Numbered from the stretch's first letter, positions 53,750 to 63,571 are shown. The stretch: 64,000 nucleotides of DNA from Streptomyces sp. NBC_01439 (GCF_036227605.1 NZ_CP109487.1:62001-126000), one strand, 5' to 3'. Program-made: numbers and translations. Notes: a model not told the origin generated them from the sequence alone.

Positions 53750-54270
53750 CAGCTGCTGGTAGCGGCGGGCTTCGCTCATCGGCTTGGTGTCACTCGCTCT
53801 CACGCTCCTGGTCTTCGTGGGTGGGGGCCTACCGGAGCCGGTCGGCGACGGCAGCGTAGTGGGACAGGCCGATCACGACCCGGTTCGCGACGTCTGAATC
53901 AGATCGGCCGCGAAGCTTCTCGGTTTCCGCCTGGGCCGCAGCGGACGGGGCCGGCGTGCCTTGGTGCGGCAGGGGGCCCTGTCGGAGAACGAGGCGAGTA
54001 CTGCCCGTTCGAGGGCGATGACGTGTCTGGCGTCGCGAATGGTCAGCCCCGCCCCGTCCGGTGCCCGACGGAGGTGGGCGATGATCGCGCGGCCGGCGGT
54101 GACCACATGCAGGTCGTCCTCGCCGAGGCGGATCCGGACCGTGACGTGGGCGCCGGCCAGCCCTGGCGGGACGGAGTAGTGATTGCCAACGAAGGAGACG
54201 AGTCCTTGCGGGCTGACGACGCGGGTCTGCTCCAGCTCGGCGACGGCGAAACAGGCCCGTCCGGACAGGG
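53750..54270 (-). pseudogene. istA: IS21 IstA C-terminal remnant
   Basis: VVSPQGLVSFVGNHYSVPPG is followed by LAGAHVTVRIRLGEDDLHVV and AIIAHLRRAPDGAGLTIRDA. This is the Mu-transposase C-terminal beta domain of IstA, upstream of the istB remnant on the same strand as in IS21. The integrase core is missing. 54271-54741 shows no recognisable gene. Confidence 0.65.
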
Positions 54271-54741
54271 ACCCGTCTCCATGCCGCCGAGCCCGCCGAC
54301 CGCGCCGGGCAGCATCTTGGTGATCACCGCCCCATGCGGCAGCGGGCAGGGAAAGGGCAACGCCACCAGGAAGGTGAGCAGCAGCGGGCCCGCCATGAGC
54401 TGCTCCTCATCGGCGGGTTCGGGCTTGCCAGGCTGGTTCATCGGCAAGCGTAGGACCGCACGTGCCGGCACCGGACGGATCTTCCGAGCCCGCTCAAAGG
54501 ACACCGCCTCTTCCGCGCGCGGGCCGCTCACGAGGGAACCTGGGGCGACCCCGGAGTCGGCACCCGACTGCTCGCCGATCACGATTCCCCTCCGGCAGCA
54601 CGACGGCAGACAACGAGGTCGCTCCCGACCCGCAGGGTGGGCCGCCGTCGTGCCGGGGATGTCCAGTAAATCGGAGGCGCTGCTGCCTGTGCGGCTCATA
54701 CCCTCGGCCGCACTGACCCGTCGAGTATCAGCAAGGACTTT

Positions 54742-55596
54742 GTGAATCACTCCGATCTCCTCGCCAAGGCCCCCTCGCTCGCGTCCGGCATGGCCGCCGC
54801 CGATCACAGCCCGGATACCCAGCTGTCCCAGACTCGCCACCGTGCCGCGCTCGTGGCGAGCTGGCACATCGCACCCGGCTCAACCGTCCTCGAGCTGGGC
54901 TGCGGTCAGGGCGACATGACCGCCGTCCTTGCAGAGGCAGTTGGACCCAAAGGGCGCGTGGTGGCCGTTGACGTGGCCGCACCCTCCTATGGGGCGCCGG
55001 TCACGCTCGGGGAATCGGCAGCCCGGCTCGCGGCGGGCCCACTCGGGCCACGCATCGAATTCCGCTTCGGCACCGACGTCCTCGACCCATCGGTCGACTT
55101 CCCCGAAAGCGCCTTCGACCATGTGGTGCTCGCACATTGCTCCTGGTACTTCACATCGCTCGGACAGCTGCGAGACACGCTGGCCCGGGTACGGCCGTGG
55201 GCGCGGCGACTGTGGTTCACCGAGTGGGACCTGACACCTGCCTCTGACGACCAGTTGGCGCACCTGCTCGCCGTGCTGATCCAGGGGCAGACCGAAGCCG
55301 CGGGATCGCACGGCGAGGGCAACGTCCGCACACCTTTCTCCCGTGAGAGCCTGCTGCGGCTCCTGCCCGAGGCCGGCTGGACGGACGACGGCAGCGAGCC
55401 GGTCAATACCGAAGAACTTCAGGACGGCGACTGGGAAATCGCAGCCTGCCTCGACCTGGTGGGAAGCGACGGGTGTCTGGCCACGCTGCCCGAGCCGGTA
55501 CGACAGCTCGTCCTGAGTCAGACCGACGTTCTCCGAGCCATTGCCAAGCCGCACGGCAACCGCGCACTCGCCGCGTACTCGGTCACCGCGCACTGA
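54742..55596 (+). CDS. SAM-dependent methyltransferase
   Basis: 284 aa from GTG 54742 (MNHSDLLAKAPSLASGMAAA). The class I SAM fold is clear: STVLELGCGQGDMTAVLAEA, VVAVDVAAPSYGAPVTLGES, FDHVVLAHCSWYFTSLGQLR. The C-terminal half is helical, with LLRLLPEAGWTDDGSEP. It resembles small-molecule (C or O) methyltransferases. It stands alone, with no obvious partner. Confidence 0.8.
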   Translation: MNHSDLLAKAPSLASGMAAADHSPDTQLSQTRHRAALVASWHIAPGSTVLELGCGQGDMTAVLAEAVGPKGRVVAVDVAAPSYGAPVTLGESAARLAAGPLGPRIEFRFGTDVLDPSVDFPESAFDHVVLAHCSWYFTSLGQLRDTLARVRPWARRLWFTEWDLTPASDDQLAHLLAVLIQGQTEAAGSHGEGNVRTPFSRESLLRLLPEAGWTDDGSEPVNTEELQDGDWEIAACLDLVGSDGCLATLPEPVRQLVLSQTDVLRAIAKPHGNRALAAYSVTAH

Positions 55597-55699
55597 CACA
55601 CGACCCAGCCGCTGGCCCGGGCTGCTCGCGATCCTGGGATGCACCTCTGTCCACCCCGCGCCCGCCCGGCCCGCCGGGGCTCGCCCACAGGGGGCGCGC

Positions 55700-55930
55700 A
55701 GGACCGCAAGCCCCCTAGACCCGCTGGCCGAGAGCGCGGTGTTCGCCGTGTGCGCTCTCGGCGACGTCGCCGGGCCCAACCGGTGGAGCAGCGCAGCCGT
55801 TGAGGACGCCGCCACCGGGCTGGAGGTACTCGCCGGGGCGCCCTCCGGGCTCAGTCCGGAGGCCGCCGAGCTCCTGGAGGTCATCCCGGCCGCCGTCGCC
55901 GCACTCTGCGAACGTGTCGAGCGCGGCACG
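55700..55930 (+). pseudogene. Remnant of a helical hypothetical protein
   Basis: The plus frame reads DPLAESAVFAVCALGDVAGP, NRWSSAAVEDAATGLEVLAG and LLEVIPAAVAALCERVERGT, which has coding-like composition but no start and no family. It may be the tail of a truncated gene. Confidence 0.25.
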
Positions 55931-56025
55931 GGTGGAAGCGGGAACCGTTCACACGTGGATGTGTGTCTCCGAGCGCACAGCGATACGTGTCCGGGCGGGT
56001 CCCGGCTCGATCCTCAGGGGGGATC

Positions 56026-57783
56026 TTGACTTCATCGCACCGTAGAAGACTGCGTGCACTGGCCGCTGGCGGCGTAGTGGCCCTGGCCGTCAGCGCCCTG
56101 ACCGCCGTCCCGAGCAGCGCTGCCCCGCGGCCCGGCATACCCGAATCCGCCACCGTCCAGCCATTGGCCGGCCCGGCGGCGGATTCGGTCTCCGAGGCCG
56201 CTCCAGGCGGGGATCGCGAGTACCCGAGCGTCGTCCTGCCCGGCCGGGCCACGGGGCCGGCGCCGCTGGCCGCCGCCAAGCCGCGGCACGACGTCGACGG
56301 CGACGGCATCAGCGACATGATCGTCATGGAGTACGACCAGACCACGGCCGTCTACCTGTCGTCGATCAAGACCTGGAGCGAATACACGATCTTCAAGACC
56401 GACCCCGACCCCAGCGCCTCGTTCAAGGACCTGCTGCCGGTGGGCGACGTGGGCGGCACCACCAAGGCCGAGCTGCTCTCGCTCTCCTTCGACGGCGTGC
56501 TCACGCTCTACGAGGCCGGCCTGACGAGCACGTCGGCGCCGCTGTGGTCGGGCCGCGGCTGGCAGATCTACAACCGCGTCATGGCCACCGGGGATCTGAC
56601 CGGGGACCGCCACCCCGACCTGCTGGCCCGCGACCATGCCGGCGACCTGTGGCTGTACACCGGCACCGGCACCGTCAGCAAACCCTTCAACGGCCGGGTC
56701 AAGGTCGGCTCGGGCTGGGGGATCTACGACCAGCTGGTCGGGGCCGGCGACGTCGACGGCGACGGCCTGGGCGATGTCCTCACCCGCACACTGAGCGGTG
56801 AGTTGTGGTTCCACAAGGGGGCCGGCAGCGCCACCGCCCCACTCAAGGCCCGCGTCAAGGTCAGCGACGGCTGGAACACCTACAACGTGATCACCGGCTC
56901 GGATGACGGCGACGGCGACGGCCTGAGCGACCTGCTCGCCCGCGACCGCGACGGCGTGGAGTACTGGTTCAAGTCGGTCGGCGGCGGCAAGTTCGCCGGA
57001 CCCGCGTACTTCGGCAGTGGCTATGAGCTGAACAAGTTCATCGTCGGCGCGGGCACCACGCCGCTCTACGGCAAGGCGCAGAACCTCGGCACCGAAGCGG
57101 ACAACGACCTCGCCAAGTACAGCGCCCTGGCCAACGGCGACTACCGGACGCCGCCGGTCTGGGCCGGCAAGGAGACGCCCGGCTCCCGCAACGCGTACGC
57201 CACCGGGCTCAACAGCCGCAACCACGCGACCTACGTGCAGAACATCGGCAGCGACCTGTACATCCAGGGCGAGCGGGTGAGCACGACGTGGAACTACACC
57301 GTGACGGTCGGCCCCGGCGACCTCACCGGCGACGGCAAGGGCGACCTCCTCAGCCGCGACTCCGGCGGCACCCTGTGGCTCCACCCCGGCGACGGTGCAC
57401 TGGTCACCAAGTTCGGCGCGCGCATCAAGGTGAGCACCGGCTGGAACGGCTACGACGCGCTCGTCGGCGCGGGCGACTACTCCGGCGACGGACGGCCCGA
57501 CCTGCTCGCTCGGGACACCTCCGGCCGCCTGTTCCTCTTCAAGGGGACGGGCACGGCCGCCGCGCCGTTCGCCGCCCGGGAGCAGGTGGGCAGCGGCTTC
57601 GACCAGTACGACAAGCTGTTCGTCCCGGGTGACATCGACGGCGACAGCAAGGGTGACCTGCTCTGCCGGCTCCCGAACGGCGTCGTGTACCGATACTCAT
57701 CGACGGGCAAGACCGGCACCGCGACGTTCGCCGCCCGGGTGAAGTTCGGCACCGGTTGGGACCTCTATAAGAACATCGTCTGA
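56026..57783 (+). CDS. Secreted FG-GAP/VCBS-repeat protein
   Basis: 585 aa from TTG 56026 with AGGGGGGA four bases upstream. A Sec signal peptide (LTSSHRRRLRALAAGGVVAL, then PSSAAP) precedes a linker and at least seven FG-GAP repeats with calcium-loop motifs such as DVDGDGISDM, GDLTGDRHPDLLARD, GDVDGDGLGDVLTR, GDLTGDGKGDLLSRD and GDIDGDSKGDLLCR. This is a beta-propeller of an extracellular protein, as in Streptomyces secreted proteins of unknown ligand. It is intact and the largest clean gene in this part. Confidence 0.9.
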   Translation: MTSSHRRRLRALAAGGVVALAVSALTAVPSSAAPRPGIPESATVQPLAGPAADSVSEAAPGGDREYPSVVLPGRATGPAPLAAAKPRHDVDGDGISDMIVMEYDQTTAVYLSSIKTWSEYTIFKTDPDPSASFKDLLPVGDVGGTTKAELLSLSFDGVLTLYEAGLTSTSAPLWSGRGWQIYNRVMATGDLTGDRHPDLLARDHAGDLWLYTGTGTVSKPFNGRVKVGSGWGIYDQLVGAGDVDGDGLGDVLTRTLSGELWFHKGAGSATAPLKARVKVSDGWNTYNVITGSDDGDGDGLSDLLARDRDGVEYWFKSVGGGKFAGPAYFGSGYELNKFIVGAGTTPLYGKAQNLGTEADNDLAKYSALANGDYRTPPVWAGKETPGSRNAYATGLNSRNHATYVQNIGSDLYIQGERVSTTWNYTVTVGPGDLTGDGKGDLLSRDSGGTLWLHPGDGALVTKFGARIKVSTGWNGYDALVGAGDYSGDGRPDLLARDTSGRLFLFKGTGTAAAPFAAREQVGSGFDQYDKLFVPGDIDGDSKGDLLCRLPNGVVYRYSSTGKTGTATFAARVKFGTGWDLYKNIV

Positions 57784-57834
57784 AATTCTGCGGCCCGGCC
57801 GCTCGATCGCGCGGCAGCGACGGCACGGGCCCGT

Positions 57835-58020
57835 CTACCGGCATCAAGTCCGGCTGGAACGGGCCCGTATCGGGCTGCTGGAGACCCTTGATGCCCGCCT
57901 GGCCCAGGCCCACGGCGGGGAACCGGGCCACCTGGGCTTCCTCCAGGTCCTGTGTCAGGACGAGAGAACCCGCCGAGAGATCGTCACCTTGCAACGGCGG
58001 CTGAGCCGGACGAAGTTCGA
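57835..58020 (+). pseudogene. IS21 IstB N-terminal fragment
   Basis: The frame reads GLLETLDARLAQAHGGEPGH and LGFLQVLCQDERTRREIVTL, then QRRLSRTKFEQQ, the N-terminal helices of IstB. It has no start codon in place and ends abruptly at 58020. Confidence 0.65.
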
Positions 58021-58480
58021 GCAGCAGGGCGCCCGCGCGTCACGCACACCGGCCAGCACCACCGTTCCGGCCGGCAGGCTCAAGGAGAAGGCGACGGTCT
58101 CACGCCCGGCCCGGTCGGCCCACAGCCGGGACGTGGACGCGGGTCGCGCGGTCCGCGGCGTGGTCAGGGCGTTCAGGGTCGCGTCCACGAGACGGCCCAC
58201 CAGGGCCGTTCCGGTGGCCTGCTTCCAAGGGGTGTCGGCCGTCAGACGGTTCAGGCGCAGGGCGACGGTGTGTGCGCTCGCTCCGTCCCAGTGCTCAGGC
58301 TCAGGCCTGTGACCGCGGCCGGCTGCACTGAGCGCAGGAACTCCCGTGTGAGGATCCCGTTGAGGGCCCGTGGCACCTCAAGCGCTTCCCTGAGCGGGGC
58401 CAGGCGCTCGATGGCAACGGTTTCCGGGACGAAGTCGGACCCTATCGGGTCGGCCGCCGGTGCCTGAGTCAGCATGCCGC
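58021..58480 (-). pseudogene. Frameshifted hypothetical protein
   Basis: From near 58475 the strand reads MLTQAPAADPIGSDFVPETV, AIERLAPLREALEVPRALNG and TREFLRSVQPAAVTGLS. After a shift it continues HTVALRLNRLTADTPWKQAT, VGRLVDATLNALTTPRTARP and LSLPAGTVVLAGVRDARA. The composition is coding-like. I do not recognise the family. Confidence 0.35.
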
Positions 58481-58547
58481 GGTGGCGCGCCTCCCGGATG
58501 AGGTCGTCCGGGACGTGTGGAAGACGTGGACGCTGTGACGGCCGCTT

Positions 58548-58581
58548 CCTGTCTCCCCCTCCCCGGGGAGGGGGAGACAGG
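58548..58581. terminator. 17-bp perfect palindrome, probable terminator
   Basis: CCTGTCTCCCCCTCCCC is followed directly by its reverse complement, a stem with no unpaired loop. It sits between the minus-strand remnant at 58021-58480 and the lipoprotein gene at 58641. Confidence 0.6.
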
Positions 58582-58640
58582 GCGTGGTTAGAGTGCGGGG
58601 CGGACCGTTCAGGTCCGTTCGCGCTCTGGGGGGTTTTCGC

Positions 58641-59405
58641 GTGTCCGAGTACCGTCTCGTCTTCTCCGCCGCACTGGTCACGGCTGGCTACCTGCTGCTC
58701 TCCGCCTGCGGAGGCACCCCCGCACCCGGCGACGCCGGCCACCCGACGGACGGCACGCGCACCTCCGCCGCGCCCGCCCCCTCGAAGCCGGCGCCCACCG
58801 CTGCGTTGCCGACGCCGAGGGCGGCGGGCGAGGTACCGGATACCGCGCGACTGGTGGATCTGGCTCTGCAGCCGGGCGAGACCGCCGGGGTCCGGGAGGA
58901 CGGGAGCAGCACCCGCAGCCTGGACGAGGTCGAGGTGAGGCCGCTGTCCCCGACCGAACTGTCGGCCCCATGTACCGCCATGTGGGGTCTGCTCGGCCAG
59001 CGGGGCGCCCACGCCGCCGTCTCCCAGACCTTCGACACCGAGGAGGCGGGGAGTCCGACGGTCAACTTCCTGTCGTCCTACGCGGGGACCGATGCCGTGA
59101 CGGTCTTCGGCCGGCTGCGCACGGCACTCGCGGGCTGTCCATCGGTGGAGGAGGACGGCCGCACGGTGACGATTCGGTACGAAGACCTCGACACGGTGGG
59201 TTTCCCTGAGGACACCCTGCGCATCCGGATGACCATGACCGATGCGGGCTCCACCAGCCCCGCCGAGGTCATCGACCGCATCGTGGCCCGGGTCGGCGTG
59301 TGCGTCACCGACCTCTCGGCGACGGGGGCGGAACCTTACCTGGGTGTCTCCGAGACGCCCGTCCTGCGCCAGGTCGACCGTCTTCGGGCCGCTCAGGGAC
59401 TCTGA
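58641..59405 (+). CDS. Lipoprotein of unknown function
   Basis: 254 aa from GTG 58641 (VSEYRLVFSAALVTAGYLLL) with GGGGGG upstream. The signal ends in a lipobox LLSACGG, then a Thr/Ala/Pro-rich linker (about residues 25-60). The mature domain contains SAPCTAMWGLLGQRGAHAAV, AGTDAVTVFGRLRTALAGCP and IRMTMTDAGSTSPAEVIDRI, with paired cysteines. It resembles sensor-domain-like lipoproteins of actinomycetes. Intact and exported. 59406-59746 shows no gene. Confidence 0.8.
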   Translation: MSEYRLVFSAALVTAGYLLLSACGGTPAPGDAGHPTDGTRTSAAPAPSKPAPTAALPTPRAAGEVPDTARLVDLALQPGETAGVREDGSSTRSLDEVEVRPLSPTELSAPCTAMWGLLGQRGAHAAVSQTFDTEEAGSPTVNFLSSYAGTDAVTVFGRLRTALAGCPSVEEDGRTVTIRYEDLDTVGFPEDTLRIRMTMTDAGSTSPAEVIDRIVARVGVCVTDLSATGAEPYLGVSETPVLRQVDRLRAAQGL

Positions 59406-59746
59406 ACCCGGTGTACGGCCCAGCGGTCGGTGCCTTCCGTCTTGATGCCGCGTTCGCGGTGACGGCCTGGTGGACCCCGGCCGTCATCCGCCGTCATCCA
59501 GTCCCGTCTGCGGCAGGGACACCCCGAGATCGACACGGCACGCTACGGCACGCTGCAGACCGGCGGGCCATCCGCGGCCAGTCCGCGCCCTGCATCAGCA
59601 CGGCCAGGACATTGCCGCCGAAGTGACCGCGGCCGGCCGGCCACGTCGGCCCGTGAGGGATCGGCGGACCGTGCGTGACCGGTCCGCGCCGAACCACCGA
59701 AAACCGTGACGCCCCTTGCCCGCGCCCCGGACCTGTACGGGCCCGG

Positions 59747-60190
59747 TCAGACGCCGACAGGCCACACCTCGCCAAGGCGTTCCTCCAGCTCGCGCACGAA
59801 CCCCCGGAGCCTGGCCGTACCCCCGTACATGTCCCCGGCCCCCACGTGGCCCGTCTCAGCGTCGTAGTGCACGTGAGCCTGGCCGTAGCTGCGCCTGGAC
59901 CGGGACCGGATCCTCAGTTCCGCGGCGAAGCCGTTGACGGAGGCGACCTTGATGTCGCCTCTGCCCGAGGCGACCTCGCGCACGATGGCGGCGAACTCGG
60001 CTTCCGGGGCCCGCTCCCGCTCTGGCGCCTCGTCGGTGGCGGGCGGTTGCCCGCCACCGCGCCTGCCGAGCAGAGCGAACGCGCCGACGGCGAGGGCCCC
60101 CACAGCGATCGTCTTGGCGACTTTCGTGGCGCGCCGCCGGGCGGTCGGGGGGACCTCGCCGTCCTCGGCGGTGTGGGGCTGATCGGGCAT
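59747..60190 (-). CDS. Single-pass membrane protein of unknown function
   Basis: 147 aa. MPDQPHTAEDGEVPPTARRR is followed by a hydrophobic segment (TIAVGALAVGAFALLG). The C-terminal domain (EFAAIVREVASGRGDIKVAS; RSYGQAHVHYDAETGHVGAG; ARLRGFVRELEERLGEVWPV) is alpha/beta and presumably outside or membrane-attached. No family is named. 60191-60502 holds nothing clear. Confidence 0.6.
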   Translation of the reverse strand: MPDQPHTAEDGEVPPTARRRATKVAKTIAVGALAVGAFALLGRRGGGQPPATDEAPERERAPEAEFAAIVREVASGRGDIKVASVNGFAAELRIRSRSRRSYGQAHVHYDAETGHVGAGDMYGGTARLRGFVRELEERLGEVWPVGV

Positions 60191-60502
60191 GGTGCGGCCG
60201 CCTTCCGGTACCGGAGAGCCGTCAGGGTAGCGGCCGCCGGTGCCGGAGCGGAGGCACAGGTGAGAGATCCTCAGGACGGCCGGAGGATCATCGGGAGGTT
60301 TGCTGCTTCCGCGCCAGCGACCTCAGCCGCAGCGTGCGAATGGTGCCCAGGGACGGGCCGGTGCGGGGTGGGCTTGGATCTGCCGATCGCTCCAGCCGTA
60401 CTGCTCCTCGGAGACGACGAGTACGGCACCACACCCGAGCCCTGCTCTGCCTCGCGAGACGACGGGCCGATGTGCTCTTCGCGTGCTCCGCGACGGCACC
60501 CT

Positions 60503-60850
60503 CTACGAACCGAGACCCGCCACGTCAGCCCGATCGCCAAGGGCGTGCCTCGCCCGAGCCCACACCTGCTCGAACTCTTCAACGAAGAGCTCATCGGCAT
60601 CCAGTTCGTCCTCCCAGCCGTCAAAGACCCTGCCGTCCGCCAGAACTCCGTACTGCTGCTCATACCGGCTCATCGCCGCCCGATCGCAGTGATCCCGCAG
60701 ATGTAGCACCTCCTTCAGGGACGCGGCCGTCACCGGTCGCGAGTCCACCCCCCGAATCTCAACCTGACGGACCGCCCAGCCCTCACCATCCGCCTCGAAG
60801 TACTGCCACAGATCCTCATCCTCGTCATAGGCACGGAACCAGATCTTCAT
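60503..60850 (-). CDS. Small acidic hypothetical protein
   Basis: 115 aa from ATG 60850: MKIWFRAYDEDEDLWQYFEA, DGEGWAVRQVEIRGVDSRPV and LHLRDHCDRAAMSRYEQQYG. It ends with an acidic helix (WEDELDADELFVEEFEQVWA). Small acidic proteins of this style next to mobile DNA are often immunity proteins; no family is assigned. Confidence 0.6.
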   Translation of the reverse strand: MKIWFRAYDEDEDLWQYFEADGEGWAVRQVEIRGVDSRPVTAASLKEVLHLRDHCDRAAMSRYEQQYGVLADGRVFDGWEDELDADELFVEEFEQVWARARHALGDRADVAGLGS

Positions 60851-60919
60851 GGCGCCATCCTCGCCCCACCGCCTTGACCAAACCCATAGGGGCCCCGGAG
60901 CGGTGTGCGCCCCAGTCCC

Positions 60920-61200
60920 CCGACGACCAGGAACGCCACCGGTTCCGCTCCCTGGCTCCGGACCCTGGACGCGGGGGGACTTCTTGTTGTGAACTGGGGC
61001 GCCGGACGACGAGTCCACCGATGCGGCACAGAAACGGTGGTTGTCGGGCGCGGTCCAATCGGCGCCGTATCGGTACGACGCGTCCGGGGACAGCGGGAGC
61101 CACTTCGCCGGATCCTGATCGACCTTGCTCCTGCTCGACCTGGCCGTCACCGCCACTGGGAGAGCCGCCTGACCCTGGTGGTGCGCGTACGCCTCACCCA
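60920..61200 (-). pseudogene. Possible HNH/DUF1524-like C-terminal remnant
   Basis: The minus strand reads VDQDPAKWLPLSPDASYRYG and ADWTAPDNHRF. A WLPxxPxYRYxADWTA pattern resembles the end of Streptomyces HNH or DUF1524 nuclease proteins as I remember them. Catalytic parts are absent. Confidence 0.3.
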
Positions 61201-61301
61201 TCGCGCCGCGCGCCGCGCTGCCGTCCGTGCGGAAGTGCCGGAGCCCCTGTGGCCGGACGCGCGGAGAGCCGGTCCTGAAGGGCCGGCCTCCTGCTTCGTG
61301 C

Positions 61302-62102
61302 TCAGATGGTGCGACGGTTGCCCTGGTCGTCGCAGGGCAGTTCGGTGGCCGGATGGTTGGCGGTGAAGTCGCGGGTGGCCTGCCGTTCGGCTTCGGTGAT
61401 CGCGGTCGGTTCGACGTTGATGATGCCGCCGAAGGGCCGGTCGACGTCCTTGATGATGCACAGGGTCGTGGTCAGCAGTGCGGTGATCACCACCAGGGTG
61501 ATCACCTGGCCGCGGTTGTTCCTGCGGGGCAGGCAGATACCGAGGCCGATGACGGTGATGGTCAAGGTGGCGAGCAGGAACCAGAGGATGGCGCTGGGGA
61601 TGCTGGCGGTGGCCTGGGTCAGGCGTTCCTCTCGTTCGTCGGAGCGCTTGTTGTCGGCGGCGATCAGCATGCCGAAGACGGGCTGTCCCTGTAGGTCGCG
61701 GAAGGCCTGCCGGAAGTCGGTCGACCAGACGCTGGGGGCGGGCGAGCCGTCTCCTTCGGCCATGGCGGGCCACTCCTGGGTGCGGACCGCGCGGGCGTAG
61801 CAGGCGGCGTCGGCCTGGATGCGTGCCCGCTGGGCCGCGGGCGCGTACTCGGCGGTCTCGACGAGCTGGTCGAGTGCGCGGGCTTCGCCGCGGGAGGCGA
61901 CCTCGGCCTTGCCGTAGGAGCCGTTGGCCGTGACCAGGACGAACGCGAGGAGCAGGACGGTGAGGGTCAGCAGGGGCCCGACGAGGTCCTTGACGGCCAT
62001 GCCGGTGTCGTCGTCCTCGTTGAGCAGCCGCGGCCGCAGGAATCGGTTCGCAGCCAGACCGGCGAGCAGGGCGGCGGCGGCGACGGCGATGACGAGCAGC
62101 AC
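61302..62102 (-). CDS. DUF4239-like membrane protein
   Basis: 266 aa from GTG 62102 with GAAAGG upstream. Four hydrophobic segments are visible (VLLVIAVAAAALLAGLAANR; LVGPLLTLTVLLLAFVLVTA; ASIPSAILWFLLATLTITVI; VITLVVITALLTTTLCII). The central cytoplasmic region reads ASRGEARALDQLVETAEYAP and LTQATASIPSAI. The layout (two helices, long loop, two helices) and DxxxGRFxxxI-like loop (DVDRPFGGIINVEP) match DUF4239. Function unknown. Intact. Confidence 0.75.
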   Translation of the reverse strand: MLLVIAVAAAALLAGLAANRFLRPRLLNEDDDTGMAVKDLVGPLLTLTVLLLAFVLVTANGSYGKAEVASRGEARALDQLVETAEYAPAAQRARIQADAACYARAVRTQEWPAMAEGDGSPAPSVWSTDFRQAFRDLQGQPVFGMLIAADNKRSDEREERLTQATASIPSAILWFLLATLTITVIGLGICLPRRNNRGQVITLVVITALLTTTLCIIKDVDRPFGGIINVEPTAITEAERQATRDFTANHPATELPCDDQGNRRTI

Positions 62103-62380
62103 GAACAGGCACCTTTCAGCAGGGCCAGGGGCCTCGGGCGACCCCGGCGTGCGCGCTGAGCACGTCGTCACCAGCAGCGCCTCGGAACGAGGGAATCGTT
62201 CATTCGCCTTCTCACGGGGGAGGCTCGTTGGGCTGTGCGGCGGACGGTGCCCGCGCCACAGCATGGTCGGGTACCGCTCGCCCGTGGCGGAGAGGACGTT
62301 CCCGCAGGTCGCACGGCGACTCCCGCACCCGCTATCCCGGGAACCGCACCCGGGGCCGGGCGACCGGCCCGGGCCTGGGG

Positions 62381-62674
62381 TCATGCGGACACAGGTGACC
62401 GCGGGGACCGCCACGGCGCCGAGCAGCAGCGCCCACATGACCGGGCCGCGCAGCCCGGCCCATGGGCCGCCGTAGTGGTGGACGGTCCAGCCCGTGCGGT
62501 CAGCGCGTGGAGGGTCGCTTCCACAACCAGCAACACCATCGGGGAGTGCGTGGCCGCGTGCGCCTTCCGATGCTCCAGCGCGCGGGCCCGGTCGCCGAGG
62601 TCGAGGTCGAGGTCGCGGGGGACGTCCAGCCGTCGGTCGGCGACGGCCGCCCGCGGGTGCGCGGCGGCCGACAA
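62381..62674 (-). CDS. Doubtful small membrane-associated ORF
   Basis: One frame gives MVLLVVEATLHALTARAGPS after a basic leader; another gives GPVMWALLLGAVAVPAVTCV. A frameshift between them could make a protein with two helices, but neither frame is convincing alone. The interval 62103-62842 is otherwise without a supported gene. Confidence 0.15.
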   Translation of the reverse strand: MSAAAHPRAAVADRRLDVPRDLDLDLGDRARALEHRKAHAATHSPMVLLVVEATLHALTARAGPSTTTAAHGPGCAARSCGRCCSAPWRSPRSPVSA

Positions 62675-62842
62675 CCACGACCGTGCCGGGCCGCCAGGCG
62701 CGCCTGATTCAGCGGTTGCTGACTACTCGCTGGAATCCGGCCTGCGGCAGGAGGCGCACGCCGCGACCCCGACCTTGCATCAGACGCTCCGGCAGGGATC
62801 ATGTGTCATATTTCGGACACATCTCCCGACGGAAGGCATGTC

Positions 62843-63571
62843 ATGAAGTTCGCGGTCATGGGCGGTACCGGGCTGATCGGGTCGCAGGTCGTCACGAACC
62901 TGAACGCCGCTGGGCACGAGGCGGTGCCGCACTCGCAGTCCACCGGAGTCGACGTCATCAGCGGCCAGGGACTGGACGACGCGGTGGCGGGAGCCGACGT
63001 CATCGTCAACCTGACGAACTCCCCGACCTTCGACGAAGCCTCCCTCTCCTTCTTCCGGACCTCCATGGACAACCTGCTGGCCGCGGGCGAGAAGGCCGAC
63101 GTGCGCCACTTCGTCATTCTCTCGATCGTCGGCGTGGACCAGGTGCCGGAGCTGGACTACTACCGGGCCAAGGCGCTCCAGGAGGACATCCTCACGGCCG
63201 GATCGATCCCCTACTCGATCGTGCGCGCGACACAGTTCATGGAGTTCGTCGACGCGATCCTGTCCTGGACCACCGACGGCGACACCGTCCGGCTGCCCGC
63301 CACGCCGATCCAGCCGATCGCCTCCAGGGACGTGGCTGCCTCGGTCGCAGAAGTCGCTGCGGGCGCCCCGCTGGGGGGCATTCGCAGCATCGCCGGACCC
63401 GAGGTCTTCTCCCTGGACGAGTTGGGCCGGTTCACCCTGTCCCACAAGTCCGACGGCCGCACCGTCGTCACCGACCCCACCGCCGGCATGTTCGCCGTCG
63501 TCAAGGGAGACGTCCTCACCGACAAGGACGCCCACCTCGCCCCCACCCGCTACGCCGACTGGCTCGCCTGA
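62843..63571 (+). CDS. NAD(P)-binding NmrA/SDR-type reductase
   Basis: 242 aa from ATG 62843 after GGAAGGCATGTC. The N-terminus MKFAVMGGTGLIGSQVVTNL is a Rossmann glycine loop. It is followed by AVAGADVIVNLTNSPTFDEA, RHFVILSIVGVDQVPELDYY (the YxxxK tyrosine in YYRAK) and PIQPIASRDVAASVAEVAAG. This is an atypical SDR, close in style to the reductase at 327-1142. Probably a quinone- or flavin-linked reductase; the substrate is unknown. It appears intact. Confidence 0.85.
   Translation: MKFAVMGGTGLIGSQVVTNLNAAGHEAVPHSQSTGVDVISGQGLDDAVAGADVIVNLTNSPTFDEASLSFFRTSMDNLLAAGEKADVRHFVILSIVGVDQVPELDYYRAKALQEDILTAGSIPYSIVRATQFMEFVDAILSWTTDGDTVRLPATPIQPIASRDVAASVAEVAAGAPLGGIRSIAGPEVFSLDELGRFTLSHKSDGRTVVTDPTAGMFAVVKGDVLTDKDAHLAPTRYADWLA

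Noticed and set aside
56032..57384. A 450-codon minus-strand frame
   Set aside because: It is antisense to the FG-GAP protein, whose repeats make all frames open.
59406..59746. Small genes in the interval after the lipoprotein
   Set aside because: Frames on both strands are Arg/Pro-rich, lack ribosome-binding sites and resemble no family.
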